Part shown: positions 1-11,518 of the stretch, in pieces
Numbering within the stretch: position 1 is the first letter of the stretch
Layout of the letters: every line of letters begins with the position of its first letter
Assembly (NCBI RefSeq): GCF_003626975.1
Contig: NZ_CP032616.1
Coordinates: forward strand, 4,254,001 to 4,318,000
Length of the DNA stretch: 64,000 bases
Reading direction: 5' to 3'
DNA from: Pseudomonas sp. DY-1
GTDB lineage: Bacteria > Pseudomonadota > Gammaproteobacteria > Pseudomonadales > Pseudomonadaceae
Translations under genes and position numbers: made by a program
The notes under the pieces: model-generated
What the model saw: only the letters and a program-made list of their open reading frames with translations
What the model was told of the DNA's origin: nothing
Database searches by the model: none

Positions 1-1
1 G

Positions 2-622
2 CGTCGTCAGGCCCTGGGGGTGCTGCGCATCCTGATCGAGAAGCAACTGAACCTCGATCTCGCTGCAGCCGTTGCCTTCGCCGTCGAGCTTTACGGCTCG
101 AAGGTGAAGGCCGAAGGCCTTGCCGAGCAAGTGCTGGAGTTCATCTTCGACCGTCTGCGTGCCCGCTACGAGGACGAGGGTGTGGACGTCGCCGTCTACC
201 TGTCGGTGCGCGCCCTGCAGCCGTCCTCGGCGCTGGACTTCGACCAGCGCGTGCAGGCCGTACAGGCCTTCCGCAAGCTGCCGGAAGCTGCTGCCCTTGC
301 CGCTGCCAACAAACGCGTGTCCAACCTGCTGAGCAAGGCTGAAGGTAGCGTTCCGGGCAGCGTCGACAGCGCCCTGCTGCAGGAAGCTGCCGAGCAGGCC
401 CTGGCCAAGGCCGTGGCCGACGCCGAACAGGCGCTGGCGAACGCCGGTAGCTATCGCGAGACCCTGGAGCGCCTGGCTAGCCTGCGCGAGCCGGTGGACA
501 GCTTCTTCGAAGCGGTACTGGTCAACGCCGAAGACGCCGCCGTGCGCAGCAACCGCTACGCACTGCTGGCCAAGCTGCGCGGCCTGTTCCTGGGCGTGGC
601 TGACATTTCGGTACTGGGCTAA
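2..622 (+). CDS. glyS: Glycyl-tRNA synthetase beta subunit, C-terminal part (gene enters from the left edge)
   Basis: The open frame is already running at the window edge (first full codon at base 2) and gives the last 206 residues of GlyS, ending in TAA at 622. GlyS is the beta subunit of the alpha2beta2 glycyl-tRNA synthetase that charges tRNA-Gly. The visible part is alanine- and leucine-rich helical sequence that ends with a run of helices typical of the DALR-type anticodon-binding region. The catalytic partner GlyQ would lie upstream, outside the window. gmhB follows 66 bases downstream on the same strand, so glyS-gmhB-plsC probably form one transcript. The start and about two thirds of the protein are missing only because of the window edge. 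Confidence 0.93.
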   Translation, partial: RRQALGVLRILIEKQLNLDLAAAVAFAVELYGSKVKAEGLAEQVLEFIFDRLRARYEDEGVDVAVYLSVRALQPSSALDFDQRVQAVQAFRKLPEAAALAAANKRVSNLLSKAEGSVPGSVDSALLQEAAEQALAKAVADAEQALANAGSYRETLERLASLREPVDSFFEAVLVNAEDAAVRSNRYALLAKLRGLFLGVADISVLG

Positions 623-688
623 GCGATAACGCGAGCCTGACCCGAAGCGGTGCGCTTCCCGTCAGGCTCAGCGTTTCAGGCGTTGTTC

Positions 689-1219
689 ATGAAACTACTG
701 ATTCTCGACCGCGACGGAGTCATCAACCAAGACTCCGACGAGTACATCAAATCGCTCGAGGAATGGATCCCCATTCCAAGCGCGATAACCGCCATCGCTC
801 GACTCAGCAAGGCCGGCTGGACGGTTGCCGTGGCCACCAACCAATCCGGCATCGCCCGGGGCTACTACGACCTCGCCACGCTGGACTCCATGCATGCCCG
901 TCTGCGCGAGCTGGTAGCGGAGCAGGGCGGCGAGCTCGGTGTGATCCAGTATTGCCCGCACGGTCCTGACGAAGGCTGCAATTGCCGCAAACCGCAGCCC
1001 GGTATGCTCAAGCGCATCGCCGAGCACTATGGCGTGGACCTTGCTGGCACCTGGTTCGTCGGCGACAGCAGTGGTGACCTGGAAGCCGCGCTGGCCGTCG
1101 ATTGTCAGCCCGTTCTGGTAAAGACCGGAAAAGGCGAACGGACCCTGGCCAAGCAACTGCCAGCGGGAACCCTGGTATTCGACGATCTGGCGGCAGTCGC
1201 CACACATCTACTTCAGTAA
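689..1219 (+). CDS. gmhB: D-glycero-beta-D-manno-heptose-1,7-bisphosphate 7-phosphatase
   Basis: A 176-residue HAD-superfamily phosphatase that removes the 7-phosphate in ADP-heptose synthesis for the lipopolysaccharide inner core. The N-terminal motif LDRDGVINQD carries the two catalytic aspartates, and the cysteine/histidine cluster around YCPHGPDEGCNCRKP (residues about 89-104) is the structural zinc loop typical of GmhB. VGDSSGDLEAA near residue 130 is the third HAD motif. I chose the ATG at 689 because the protein then begins MKLLILDRDG directly before motif I; an in-frame start at 650 would add 13 residues unlike the family. plsC begins 14 bases downstream, which suggests co-transcription. 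Confidence 0.93.
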   Translation: MKLLILDRDGVINQDSDEYIKSLEEWIPIPSAITAIARLSKAGWTVAVATNQSGIARGYYDLATLDSMHARLRELVAEQGGELGVIQYCPHGPDEGCNCRKPQPGMLKRIAEHYGVDLAGTWFVGDSSGDLEAALAVDCQPVLVKTGKGERTLAKQLPAGTLVFDDLAAVATHLLQ

Positions 1220-1233
1220 GGTCAACAGCTCCC

Positions 1234-1989
1234 ATGACGACAGTGCAGGCCATCAGAACTTTCTTCTTCTACCTGCTGCTGTCGCTGAGCGCCTTCATCT
1301 GGGGCACGTTGAGCCTCTTTTTCGCGCCCTTCATGCCGTTTCGGGCACGCTACCGCTTCATTGTCTGGCGTTGGTGCCGATTCGCCGTCTGGCTGGCGAA
1401 GGTGATGGTAGGCATCCGCTATGAAGTGAAGGGCCAGGAAAACGTGCCGGCGCAGCCCTGCGTGATCCTCGCCAAGCACCAGAGCACCTGGGAGACCTTC
1501 TTCCTTTCTGGCGCTTTCGAGCCCCTCAGCCAGGTCGTCAAACGTGAGCTCCTGCGAGTGCCCTTCTTTGGCTGGGCCATGGCGCTGATGAAACCTATCG
1601 CCATCGACCGCAGCAACCCCAAGGCAGCGCTCAAGCAGCTCGCTGCGCAAGGCGACGAGCGTCTCAAGCAGGGTGCCTGGGTACTGATTTTCCCGGAGGG
1701 TACTCGCGTTCCGGTCGGGCAAATGGGCAAGTTTTCCCGAGGTGGTACGGCATTAGCGGTCAACGCCGGCCTGCCGGTTCTTCCTGTGGCGCACAACGCC
1801 GGGCACTACTGGCCTAAGGCAGGATGGGCCAAGCATCCGGGGACCATCCAGGTCGTCATGGGTCCGGTCATGTATGCAGAAGGTGAGGGACCCAGGGCCA
1901 TCGCCGAACTGAACGAGCGAGCATTTGCCTGGGTGGAAGCTGCTCAGCGCGAGATCGAAGGTCCGCAGACTATAGCGACGGTCGAGTAA
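1234..1989 (+). CDS. plsC: 1-acyl-sn-glycerol-3-phosphate acyltransferase
   Basis: A 251-residue membrane acyltransferase that converts lysophosphatidic acid to phosphatidic acid in phospholipid synthesis. It opens with a hydrophobic segment (residues about 8-30). The acyltransferase box appears as KHQSTWE, the HX4E form of the usual HX4D motif, and FPEGTR (about residue 156) is the phosphate-binding box. The ATG at 1234 was chosen over an upstream in-frame start at 1102, which lies deep inside gmhB and would add 44 unrelated residues. A hairpin terminator lies 59 bases after the stop and a perfect DnaA box 12 bases after it. The P. aeruginosa neighbour of gyrB named lptA is the likely orthologue. 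Confidence 0.92.
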   Translation: MTTVQAIRTFFFYLLLSLSAFIWGTLSLFFAPFMPFRARYRFIVWRWCRFAVWLAKVMVGIRYEVKGQENVPAQPCVILAKHQSTWETFFLSGAFEPLSQVVKRELLRVPFFGWAMALMKPIAIDRSNPKAALKQLAAQGDERLKQGAWVLIFPEGTRVPVGQMGKFSRGGTALAVNAGLPVLPVAHNAGHYWPKAGWAKHPGTIQVVMGPVMYAEGEGPRAIAELNERAFAWVEAAQREIEGPQTIATVE

Positions 1990-2000
1990 TCGGCCTGATC

Positions 2001-2009
2001 TGTGGATAA
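2001..2009 (-). promoter_or_regulatory. Perfect DnaA box just after plsC
   Basis: TGTGGATAA on the plus strand is the exact complement of the consensus DnaA box TTATCCACA. It begins 12 bases after the plsC stop codon and before the plsC terminator. The same placement occurs after mnmE, atpC and glmU. Confidence 0.7.
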
Positions 2010-2047
2010 GCTGTGAACAAAAATTTGGCGAATTCCCGATTTCATAG

Positions 2048-2080
2048 CGCAAGGCCCTGATTTACAAGGCCTTGCGTTTT
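2048..2080 (+). terminator. Rho-independent terminator of plsC
   Basis: A 9-bp stem CGCAAGGCC/GGCCTTGCG (2048-2056 with 2068-2076) closes an 11-base loop and is followed by TTTT. It sits 58 bases after the plsC stop and ends the glyS-gmhB-plsC direction. Confidence 0.8.
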
Positions 2081-2132
2081 ACAATAAAGCTTAGCGAGAA
2101 AGTGCATAACGCTTTTTCGTTACTCTCCCACA

Positions 2133-2327
2133 TCATCCCTTCAGGTACCGGGAATCCAGGGCATTGAAGCACTGGATGATCCGTTCGCGCGCAACACACG
2201 GGAAGTTCTTTTCGGTCAGGACCACCAGAACCCCTGGCTTCACCCTGCCTGAGCGCAGCTGTCGCATCATGTAGGCGCTGATCTCTTCATCGGTGATGCT
2301 CGGTGCTTCGCCTTTACGCTCATCCAT
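2133..2327 (-). CDS. Small protein of unknown function (64 aa)
   Basis: A 64-residue reading frame starting at the ATG at 2327, preceded by a good ribosome site (AGGAGCGGTAGG). I do not recognise the family. The protein begins with an acidic, hydrophilic stretch (MDERKGEAPSITDEEIS), followed by a basic helix (MMRQLRSGRVKPG), a hydrophobic strand (VLVVLT), and a C-terminal helix holding two cysteines (FPCVARERIIQC). It is small and charged, with no signal peptide or membrane segment. It faces plsC tail to tail and lies downstream of the proposed small RNA on the same strand, so read-through could help express it. A longer in-frame start at 2366 has no better ribosome site. Confidence 0.6.
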   Translation of the reverse strand: MDERKGEAPSITDEEISAYMMRQLRSGRVKPGVLVVLTEKNFPCVARERIIQCFNALDSRYLKG

Positions 2328-2489
2328 CCTACCGCTCCTGTATGTGGCCTCCAGGGGCCTCTGCAAGCGCCTCCAGACTACGCCCTCCCTTCACATGTGC
2401 GAACACCTTCCTACAAGGGAGAACGAGCGAGAACGCTTGATACAGGCGGAGGACGAGCTACGGAGAGGAAGAGAAATTGCGGAAGCCGG

Positions 2490-2844
2490 AAAGCACTGAG
2501 GGGAGCCGAAGCTCCCCTCAAATGTTTATTTCATTATTGTTGTTGTTCTTATCAGATATTCGTTGTTGTTCTTCGCTCCTGGCTACTAACGCAGCCAGAA
2601 ATGGCTGGTCCCAACATGGACCGAGGGCAAACGGATTTTTTTGGACGCTGATCATGTCATCGTCATTGCTGAACCAACCAGAGCGCCGCTACCTCAAGGT
2701 AGTTTTATTGTTCTTTTGCTCTAGTCACCGGGTATGGAACGACACACCCTGTCCAAAAAAATCGGTTTGCTTCTTCTCTGTGCTGTTGTTTTTGTTCTGT
2801 CAGAGTCGAAAACTTTCTTTTTGAAGCTTTTTATTGTTGTTGTC
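2490..2844 (-). ncRNA. Candidate CrcZ/CrcY/CrcX-type small RNA (Hfq/Crc-sequestering)
   Basis: The AT-rich block right of the small ORF reads, on the minus strand, as a roughly 350-nt transcript with five A-rich CA motifs of the AAnAAnAA type bound by Hfq/Crc in Pseudomonas. Their plus-strand positions are about 2831-2842, 2785-2797, 2703-2717, 2562-2573 and 2534-2550, for example AAGAACAACAACAATAA. It starts about 12 bases below a near-consensus sigma-54 promoter (2855-2870) and ends in a 10-bp hairpin with a TTCG tetraloop (2497-2520). Length, number of CA motifs, sigma-54 promoter and terminator match the known CrcZ/CrcY RNAs, which relieve catabolite repression by titrating Hfq-Crc. The location is not the classical crcZ site beside cbrB/pcnB, so this would be a paralogue. 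Frames on the plus strand across this block look like chance. Confidence 0.72.
2497..2520 (-). terminator. Hairpin with UUCG tetraloop ending the small RNA
   Basis: A perfect 10-bp inverted repeat TGAGGGGAGC/GCTCCCCTCA. Read on the minus strand the loop is TTCG closed by C-G, the very stable tetraloop common in bacterial terminators. The minus-strand tail (GTGCTTTCC) is only moderately T-rich. Confidence 0.65.
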
Positions 2845-2854
2845 TCATATAGAA

Positions 2855-2870
2855 AGCATGTCTCGTGCCA
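2855..2870 (-). promoter_or_regulatory. Sigma-54 promoter of the small RNA
   Basis: Minus-strand TGGCACGAGACATGCT fits the -24/-12 consensus TGGCACG-N4-TTGCW with correct GG-to-GC spacing and a single difference (A for T in the -12 box). crcZ-type genes are known to be driven by RpoN with the activator CbrB. Confidence 0.75.
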
Positions 2871-2958
2871 ACTTTTTAAAACACCATATAAATCAATACT
2901 TTATAGAAAATAGTCATTGTTTATCAGCCATTCTTTGCGCAAAACTGTTCCCATACGA

Positions 2959-3049
2959 CCCGTCCGGGTACTCGGTAGACGGGACATAGGTAACACTCCT
3001 GGCGCAAGTTCCAGCGCATAGTGTTACCCGCTGTTTCTGCACCGTAACC
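2959..3049. promoter_or_regulatory. Candidate CbrB upstream activation region (nested inverted repeats)
   Basis: About 120-190 bases upstream of the sigma-54 promoter lie CCCGTC/GACGGG (2959-2964 with 2978-2983), GGTAACACT/AGTGTTACC (2989-2997 with 3020-3028), and a further GTAACC at 3044. GTAACA/TGTTAC half-sites match what I remember of the CbrB recognition sequence in crcZ promoters. The half-site spacings seen here (26 and 16 bases) are not the N14 I recall. The repeats could instead form the transcript end of the Nmad3 gene. Confidence 0.4.
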
Positions 3050-3082
3050 CATTGCTGGGAAAAGAAAAAAGCTCTGCGATGG

Positions 3083-3934
3083 TCAATGCGAAGCTGCCGC
3101 CAGCAAGGTACGGAGCCACTTCATCGGTGCCTCTTTATCCCTCACGTCGACTACAAATTCCTGGCCCCTGTACGCACTGCTTAGTCGGTAGATGTCGCCA
3201 GCACTTTCCCATCGATCCAGTCTCCGGTGATAACTGAGCCCAGGACTTTCCTCGCTCGGCGCGAAGAAAGCCGGCAGTTGCCATTGGGTCTGCATCCTCG
3301 AACCTGGAGCGGTCAGAACCAGGCGGTCATCCAGGACAGGAAATGTTCCTGCTCCCGAAACTGTCGCACCATCCAGACTAAGAAGATCGGCTGCCAGATA
3401 GAGCGTGTTTCCTGGGTCGCGCCCATAAGCAAAGTGCGGGTGATAACGTGCCCAGGGCAATGCTTCTCGCGGCAACTCATCGACCTTGAGGATCTCGCCG
3501 ACCCGCAACCATCCCCAGATTATCTGGCGTGGTGTCTGACCAGGATCGAAGCGCCACACACCTTTCACCTTGTAGACGGCACGAAAGGAACCGAAGAAAA
3601 GGAAAAGGTCACCAGCTGCCACTCCTTCGTTTCGCAAATGCCCCTGTGCACTACCGCTTTGGCCCAGCATGGGCTTCCAGCCATCCACACGCGGCAAGGC
3701 GTCCAAGCGTAGGTCAGGATCGAGGTGGGCACCCTTGTGGTCCCAGGAATGCCCGACTCCCAGTTGGCCGATCAGGTCTCCGAGGTTGATACCTTCGTAA
3801 GCAATATCGCCATATCGAACAGGCGAAAGTTCATCCGGGATGGGAAGCGAACAGAGCCTCCCATCCGGCAGGATCGGGCTTGGAAAGCCGCCCGCGGAAG
3901 AGTCGAAGCCCTTTCGACTCAAGATGATGCGCAT
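3083..3934 (-). CDS. Nmad3-like protein (nucleotide modification associated domain 3)
   Basis: A 283-residue protein whose N-terminus, MRIILSRKGFDSSAGGFPSP followed by ILPDGRLCSLPIPD, matches what I remember of the Nmad3 domain. That family was predicted in comparative-genomic surveys of DNA base modification. Further conserved-looking blocks are GVGHSWDHKGAHLDPDL, the FLFFGSFR strand and WARYHPHFAYG. No signal peptide or membrane segment is visible. The ATG at 3934 is preferred over a start at 4141 because the longer frame would run through the gyrB terminator and into gyrB. It is flanked by the small-RNA promoter region on one side and gyrB on the other, all on the minus strand. Its biochemical activity is not established, and no other modification or restriction gene is nearby. 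Confidence 0.7.
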   Translation of the reverse strand: MRIILSRKGFDSSAGGFPSPILPDGRLCSLPIPDELSPVRYGDIAYEGINLGDLIGQLGVGHSWDHKGAHLDPDLRLDALPRVDGWKPMLGQSGSAQGHLRNEGVAAGDLFLFFGSFRAVYKVKGVWRFDPGQTPRQIIWGWLRVGEILKVDELPREALPWARYHPHFAYGRDPGNTLYLAADLLSLDGATVSGAGTFPVLDDRLVLTAPGSRMQTQWQLPAFFAPSEESPGLSYHRRLDRWESAGDIYRLSSAYRGQEFVVDVRDKEAPMKWLRTLLAAASH

Positions 3935-4021
3935 CGTCTCATTCCCCAAACGGGTGCCTGGAAGTATCGCGTGCAAATAGAGGATTTCAACGGCTGCGAT
4001 GACCGGATCGAGGCTCCAAAA

Positions 4022-4052
4022 CAAAAGCCCCGGCATCAGGCCGGGGCTTTTG
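4022..4052 (-). terminator. Terminator of the dnaA-dnaN-recF-gyrB operon
   Basis: A perfect 13-bp stem (CAAAAGCCCCGGC with GCCGGGGCTTTTG) and five-base loop, 21 bases after the gyrB stop. With A and T runs on both sides it can work in either direction. Confidence 0.9.
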
Positions 4053-4073
4053 AGGTGGGCTTCGTTCCGCTCG

Positions 4074-7597
<3,524 letters not shown>

Positions 7598-7604
7598 TGA
7601 GTCG

Positions 7605-8708
7605 TTACAGACGCATCGGCATTACGACGTAGGAGGATTCATCGTTGTCGGCTTCCTGTACCAGGGCGCTACTATTGGCATCCGAGAGAATCAGGCGAAC
7701 CTGCTCGGTAGACATGACACCCAGAACATCCAGGAGGTAACTGACGTTGAAACCAATTTCCAGATTGCTGCCGCCGTACTCCACGGCAACCTCTTCCTCG
7801 GCTTCTTCCTGCTCCGGGTTGTTGGCCTGAATCTTCAGCAGCCCTGCAGCCAGGGTCAGACGAATACCACGATACTTCTCGTTGGAAAGGATCGCAGTAC
7901 GACTGAAGGCTTCGCGCAGCGCCTGGCGATCGCCAACGACCAGCTTGTCACCACCGCGCGGCAGTACGCGTTCGTAATCCGGGAACTTGCCGTCGACCAA
8001 CTTGGAGGTGAAGGTGAACTCACCGGTAGTGGCACGAATATGATGCTGACCAAGGACGATGCGAACCTCGCCATCCTGTTCGGTTAGCAGACGCGCCAGC
8101 TCCAGGATGCCCTTGCGCGGCACAATCACCTGATGGCGTTCGACACCCTCGATCCCCGCGTTCATCGCGCACATGGCCAGACGGTGACCGTCGGTAGCGA
8201 CAGCACGCAGAACACCGGCATTCACTTCCAACAACATGCCGTTCAGGTAGTAGCGTACATCCTGCTGCGCCATGGCAAAGCTGGTGCGCTCGATCAGACG
8301 ACGCAGCTTGCTCTGCACAAGGCTGAAGTTCAGCGAGCCAGGACCTTCTTCCACGGTAGGGAAATCGTTCGCCGGCAGTGTGGACAGCGTGAAGCGACTG
8401 CGACCCGCCTTGATCAACAGTTTCTGCTCATCGACGCGAATATCGATCAGCGCATCGCTCGGCAGGCTTTTGCAGATATCCATCAGCTTGCGTGCCGGTA
8501 CGGTGATTTCACCTGGCTCAGCCGGTTCCTCCAGGGCAACGCGCCCAACCAGCTCGACCTCGAGGTCTGTGCCGGTCAACGACAGCTGCTGGCCTTCGAC
8601 TACCAGCAGTACGTTGGAGAGGACCGGCAAGGTCTGGCGGCGCTCGACGACGCCGGCGACCAGTTGCAGGGGTTTCAACAGGGCTTCGCGTTGAATTGTG
8701 AAATGCAT
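7605..8708 (-). CDS. dnaN: DNA polymerase III subunit beta (sliding clamp)
   Basis: A 367-residue protein that forms the ring-shaped dimer tethering DNA polymerase III to the template. The sequence opens [20 protein letters not shown] and ends with the PMRL-type C-terminus near the hydrophobic pocket that binds clamp-binding motifs. The length is exactly as expected for Pseudomonas. It sits 29 bases after dnaA and eight before recF in the dnaA-dnaN-recF-gyrB operon. No anomalies were seen. Confidence 0.98.
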   Translation of the reverse strand: MHFTIQREALLKPLQLVAGVVERRQTLPVLSNVLLVVEGQQLSLTGTDLEVELVGRVALEEPAEPGEITVPARKLMDICKSLPSDALIDIRVDEQKLLIKAGRSRFTLSTLPANDFPTVEEGPGSLNFSLVQSKLRRLIERTSFAMAQQDVRYYLNGMLLEVNAGVLRAVATDGHRLAMCAMNAGIEGVERHQVIVPRKGILELARLLTEQDGEVRIVLGQHHIRATTGEFTFTSKLVDGKFPDYERVLPRGGDKLVVGDRQALREAFSRTAILSNEKYRGIRLTLAAGLLKIQANNPEQEEAEEEVAVEYGGSNLEIGFNVSYLLDVLGVMSTEQVRLILSDANSSALVQEADNDESSYVVMPMRL

Positions 8709-8737
8709 GGTCTAGTCCCTTGCCTCTTGGGCTGCGG

Positions 8738-10201
8738 TCAGGTGGTCAATGTACGCAGCAGATTCTTGTAATCCTCGCGGATATCCGCGTCGGATTCCCT
8801 TAATTGCGCAATCTTACGACAGGCATGAAGCACCGTGGTGTGGTCTCTTCCGCCGAATGCGTCGCCGATTTCCGGTAGGCTGTGATTAGTCAATTCCTTG
8901 GACAGTGCCATGGCAACCTGACGCGGCCGAGCCACCGAGCGCGAACGGCGCTTGGAGAGCATGTCGGACATCTTGATCTTGTAGTACTCGACTACGGTGC
9001 GCTGGATGTTGTCGATGCTGACCAGCTTGTCCTGAAGGGCCAGCAGGTCCTTGAGCGACTCGCGGATCAGTTCGATGGTGATGTCACGCCCCATGAAGTG
9101 GGCATGCGCGATCACACGCTTCAACGCACCCTCCAGCTCACGCACATTGGAACGGATGCGCTGTGCGATGAAGAATGCGGCGTCATGCGGCAGATCGACC
9201 TTGGCCTGCTCGGCCTTCTTCATCAGGATCGCCACCCGCGTTTCCAGCTCTGGCGGCTCGACGGCGACAGTCAATCCCCAACCAAAGCGCGACTTGAGAC
9301 GCTCTTCCAGCCCCTCGATTTCCTTGGGATATCGATCGCTGGTGAGAATCACCTGTTGTCCGCCCTCCAGCAATGCGTTGAAGGTGTGGAAAAACTCCTC
9401 CTGCGAACGCTCTTTGCGGGCAAAGAACTGGATGTCGTCGATCAGTAGCGCGTCCACCGAACGGTAGAAGCGTTTGAATTCGTTGATCGCATTCAGCTGC
9501 AGCGCCTTCACCATATCCGCCACGAAGCGCTCGGAATGCAGGTAAACCACCTTGGCATTCGGATTCTTCTTCAGCAGGTGGTTACCCACAGCGTGCATCA
9601 AGTGCGTCTTACCGAGGCCGACACCGCCATAGAGGAACAGGGGGTTGTAGCCGTGCTTCGGGTTGTCCGCGACCTGCCAGGCAGCGGCACGAGCCAACTG
9701 GTTCGACTTACCCTCGACGAAGTTTTCGAAGGTGAAGGTACGGTTCAGGTAGCTGGTGTGCTTGAGCGCACCTTCAACCTGTACGGAACGTTCGGTGCGA
9801 ATCGCTGGCGCGGGCACAACCGAAGCCAACGGATCGAGATTGTCGCGGGATTCTTCCACAGTCTCGATACGCATCTGCGGTGGCGCCACAGGAGCGGGGG
9901 GCGGCGGAGCCATGACCGGCGGCGGAGGCGGAGGGGCCTTCCGGGGAGCCGGGCTGCGTTTGCTGCCTATTAATAAGGAAAGGGCAGGCGCCAGACCGTT
10001 GCCTCGTTCGCCGAGCAACTCGAGAAGCCGGCCCATGTACTTTTCATTGACCCAATCGAGCACGAACCGGTTCGGCGCGTAGACGCGCAGTTCGTCTCCA
10101 TCGGCTTCAACCTGTAACGGGCGGATCCAGGTGTTGAATTGCTGGGCAGGCAGCTCATCGCGCAGGAGTTCCACGCACTGCTGCCAAAGTTCCACTGACA
10201 C
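8738..10201 (-). CDS. dnaA: Chromosomal replication initiator protein DnaA
   Basis: A 487-residue AAA+ initiator that binds DnaA boxes and opens the origin. Domain I is [20 protein letters not shown]. Domain II is a proline-rich linker (about residues 85-130), shorter than the one I recall from P. aeruginosa. Domain III carries Walker [10 protein letters not shown] and Walker [10 protein letters not shown]. Domain IV ends with the DNA-binding signature [15 protein letters not shown]. It is the first gene of the leftward operon and faces away from oriC. The number of DnaA boxes elsewhere in the window makes DnaA titration a theme here. Confidence 0.98.
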   Translation of the reverse strand: MSVELWQQCVELLRDELPAQQFNTWIRPLQVEADGDELRVYAPNRFVLDWVNEKYMGRLLELLGERGNGLAPALSLLIGSKRSPAPRKAPPPPPPVMAPPPPAPVAPPQMRIETVEESRDNLDPLASVVPAPAIRTERSVQVEGALKHTSYLNRTFTFENFVEGKSNQLARAAAWQVADNPKHGYNPLFLYGGVGLGKTHLMHAVGNHLLKKNPNAKVVYLHSERFVADMVKALQLNAINEFKRFYRSVDALLIDDIQFFARKERSQEEFFHTFNALLEGGQQVILTSDRYPKEIEGLEERLKSRFGWGLTVAVEPPELETRVAILMKKAEQAKVDLPHDAAFFIAQRIRSNVRELEGALKRVIAHAHFMGRDITIELIRESLKDLLALQDKLVSIDNIQRTVVEYYKIKMSDMLSKRRSRSVARPRQVAMALSKELTNHSLPEIGDAFGGRDHTTVLHACRKIAQLRESDADIREDYKNLLRTLTT

Positions 10202-10725
10202 GGATATCCCCCAAGTCGGAAAAGTGCCGGACGCAAAAAACAGCCGTCATTGTAGCGACCGCCCGAGGAGTTATCCACATGAAAGAGGGCGAATGGTTGA
10301 ATAAAATCAAGATGTTATTCACCAGCCGAAATTGCCATCCGCCTGGCATGAATCTTGTGGATAACCATGGTTTAACCCGGCTTCTGAGTCTGGGGAAAAC
10401 TCGTTGCACAACCACCCTGTGGGTAAAAGGTCATTCGATCCCCAGCTTCTACACGACAACCACACAGCCAGGACACGTCTTTTCGACAAGGTTGTTAGCC
10501 TGCTCATCGACAGGCAGAATGGGCCGTCCGCAAGGTTTTCCACAGGAAAGCCGCTCTACAGTTTCTAAAAACACAACCAAGCTTTCTTAATTCTTCCTTC
10601 CTTCTATATTCTTTTGCTCGACGGTACTGGTTGGAAATTGACCTGCACGCAGCGTTTCACTAGAATTGCCGGTCTCTTTAAACGGGGGCCACTTCCGGCC
10701 CGTAGTGACCACCAGGTAAAGCATC
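10202..10725. other. oriC: Chromosomal replication origin (oriC), dnaA-rpmH intergenic region
   Basis: A 524-bp gap between divergent dnaA and rpmH. It holds two perfect DnaA boxes (TTATCCACA at 10271-10279 and TGTGGATAA at 10356-10364). Weaker ones include TGTGGGTAA at 10418 and TTTTCCACA at 10536. An AT-rich tract at about 10555-10620 (tttctaaaaacacaacc... tcttaattcttcc) is a candidate DNA-unwinding element. Pseudomonas origins have been mapped to this gap. The rpmH promoter lies at the right end. The exact unwinding site cannot be told from sequence. Confidence 0.9.
10638..10666 (+). promoter_or_regulatory. Sigma-70 promoter of rpmH-rnpA
   Basis: TTGACC (10638-10643), a 17-base spacer, then TAGAAT (10661-10666), about 60 bases before the rpmH start. 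It is a close match to the housekeeping consensus and well placed for the rpmH-rnpA-yidD-yidC transcript. Confidence 0.75.
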
Positions 10726-10860
10726 ATGAAACGCACTTTCCAACCCAGCACCATCAAGCGCGCTCGCACCCACGGTTTCCGTGCCCGCATGGCCACCAAG
10801 AACGGCCGCCAAGTCCTGTCGCGTCGTCGCGCCAAGGGCCGCAAGCGCCTGACCGTCTGA
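10726..10860 (+). CDS. rpmH: 50S ribosomal protein L34
   Basis: A 44-residue, very basic ribosomal protein: [18 protein letters not shown] is the family-defining start, and the tail is rich in arginine and lysine ([12 protein letters not shown]). It is too short for many gene finders but unmistakable, and its place between oriC and rnpA is conserved in bacteria. rnpA starts 13 bases downstream. Confidence 0.98.
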
Positions 10861-10873
10861 TTATCCGGAACGG

Positions 10874-11278
10874 GTGGTGAGTCAGGGCTTCGGTCGGGAA
10901 AAGCGTCTGCTGGTTCCCCGACAATTCAAGGCAGTCTTCGACTCACCCACCGGGAAGGTTCCCGGCAAGCACGTCCTGCTCCTCGCGCGTGATAACGGTC
11001 TTGATCATCCCCGTTTGGGTCTGGTGATCGGTAAGAAGAGCGTAAAGCTCTCCGTTGAGCGCAATCGCCTGAAACGCCAGATACGCGAATCCTTCCGTCA
11101 CAACCTCGAGTTGTTGGTCGGCTGGGACATCGTGATCGTGGCGCGTAAAGGCATTGGCGAACTGGAGAATCCTGAGCTGAGACATCAGTTCGGCAAACTC
11201 TGGAAGCGCCTGGCGCGCAGCCGGACTCGCCCTGAACCATCGACCGGATCAGGGGTGTCCGACAGTCCCCATGCGTAA
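10874..11278 (+). CDS. rnpA: Ribonuclease P protein component
   Basis: A 134-residue basic protein that binds the RNase P RNA and helps cleave the 5' leader of pre-tRNAs. The RNR motif is visible as [16 protein letters not shown] (about residues 59-74). The start is GTG at 10874, giving [13 protein letters not shown], which matches the MVS start I recall from P. aeruginosa. A second GTG follows directly and cannot be excluded. The 3' end overlaps yidD by eight bases. Confidence 0.95.
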   Translation: MVSQGFGREKRLLVPRQFKAVFDSPTGKVPGKHVLLLARDNGLDHPRLGLVIGKKSVKLSVERNRLKRQIRESFRHNLELLVGWDIVIVARKGIGELENPELRHQFGKLWKRLARSRTRPEPSTGSGVSDSPHA

Positions 11279-11516
11279 ACTGGCCCTCGCTCCGATCCAG
11301 TTCTACCGCTACGCCATCAGCCCGCTGATGGCCAATCACTGTCGTTTCTATCCCAGTTGTTCCTGCTACGCGCAGGAGGCCATCGAACAGCATGGCGTCC
11401 TGCGTGGCGGCTGGCTGACCCTGCGTCGGCTGGGCCGCTGTCATCCGTGGAATCCGGGCGGCTATGACCCGGTGCCACCCGCCAACACATCCCAATCCTC
11501 TTCGATGGCCGAGTAA
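11271..11516 (+). CDS. yidD: Membrane protein insertion efficiency factor YidD
   Basis: An 81-residue protein that assists YidC-dependent membrane insertion. The signature is [17 protein letters not shown] together with the [16 protein letters not shown] motif, and the three cysteines are conserved in the family. The start overlaps the end of rnpA, and the stop lies three bases before yidC, a tightly packed arrangement found throughout Gammaproteobacteria. Confidence 0.95.
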   Translation: MRKLALAPIQFYRYAISPLMANHCRFYPSCSCYAQEAIEQHGVLRGGWLTLRRLGRCHPWNPGGYDPVPPANTSQSSSMAE

Positions 11517-11518
11517 TC

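Noticed and set aside
2395..2499. Plus-strand short frame ending in ERERLIQAEDELRRGREIAE, resembling an antitoxin tail
   Set aside because: No convincing start or partner toxin, and its stop lies inside the small RNA terminator; chance or a remnant.
2477..2824. Plus-strand frame of 115 codons in the AT-rich block
   Set aside because: Antisense to the proposed small RNA, composed of low-complexity T-rich codons, no ribosome site.
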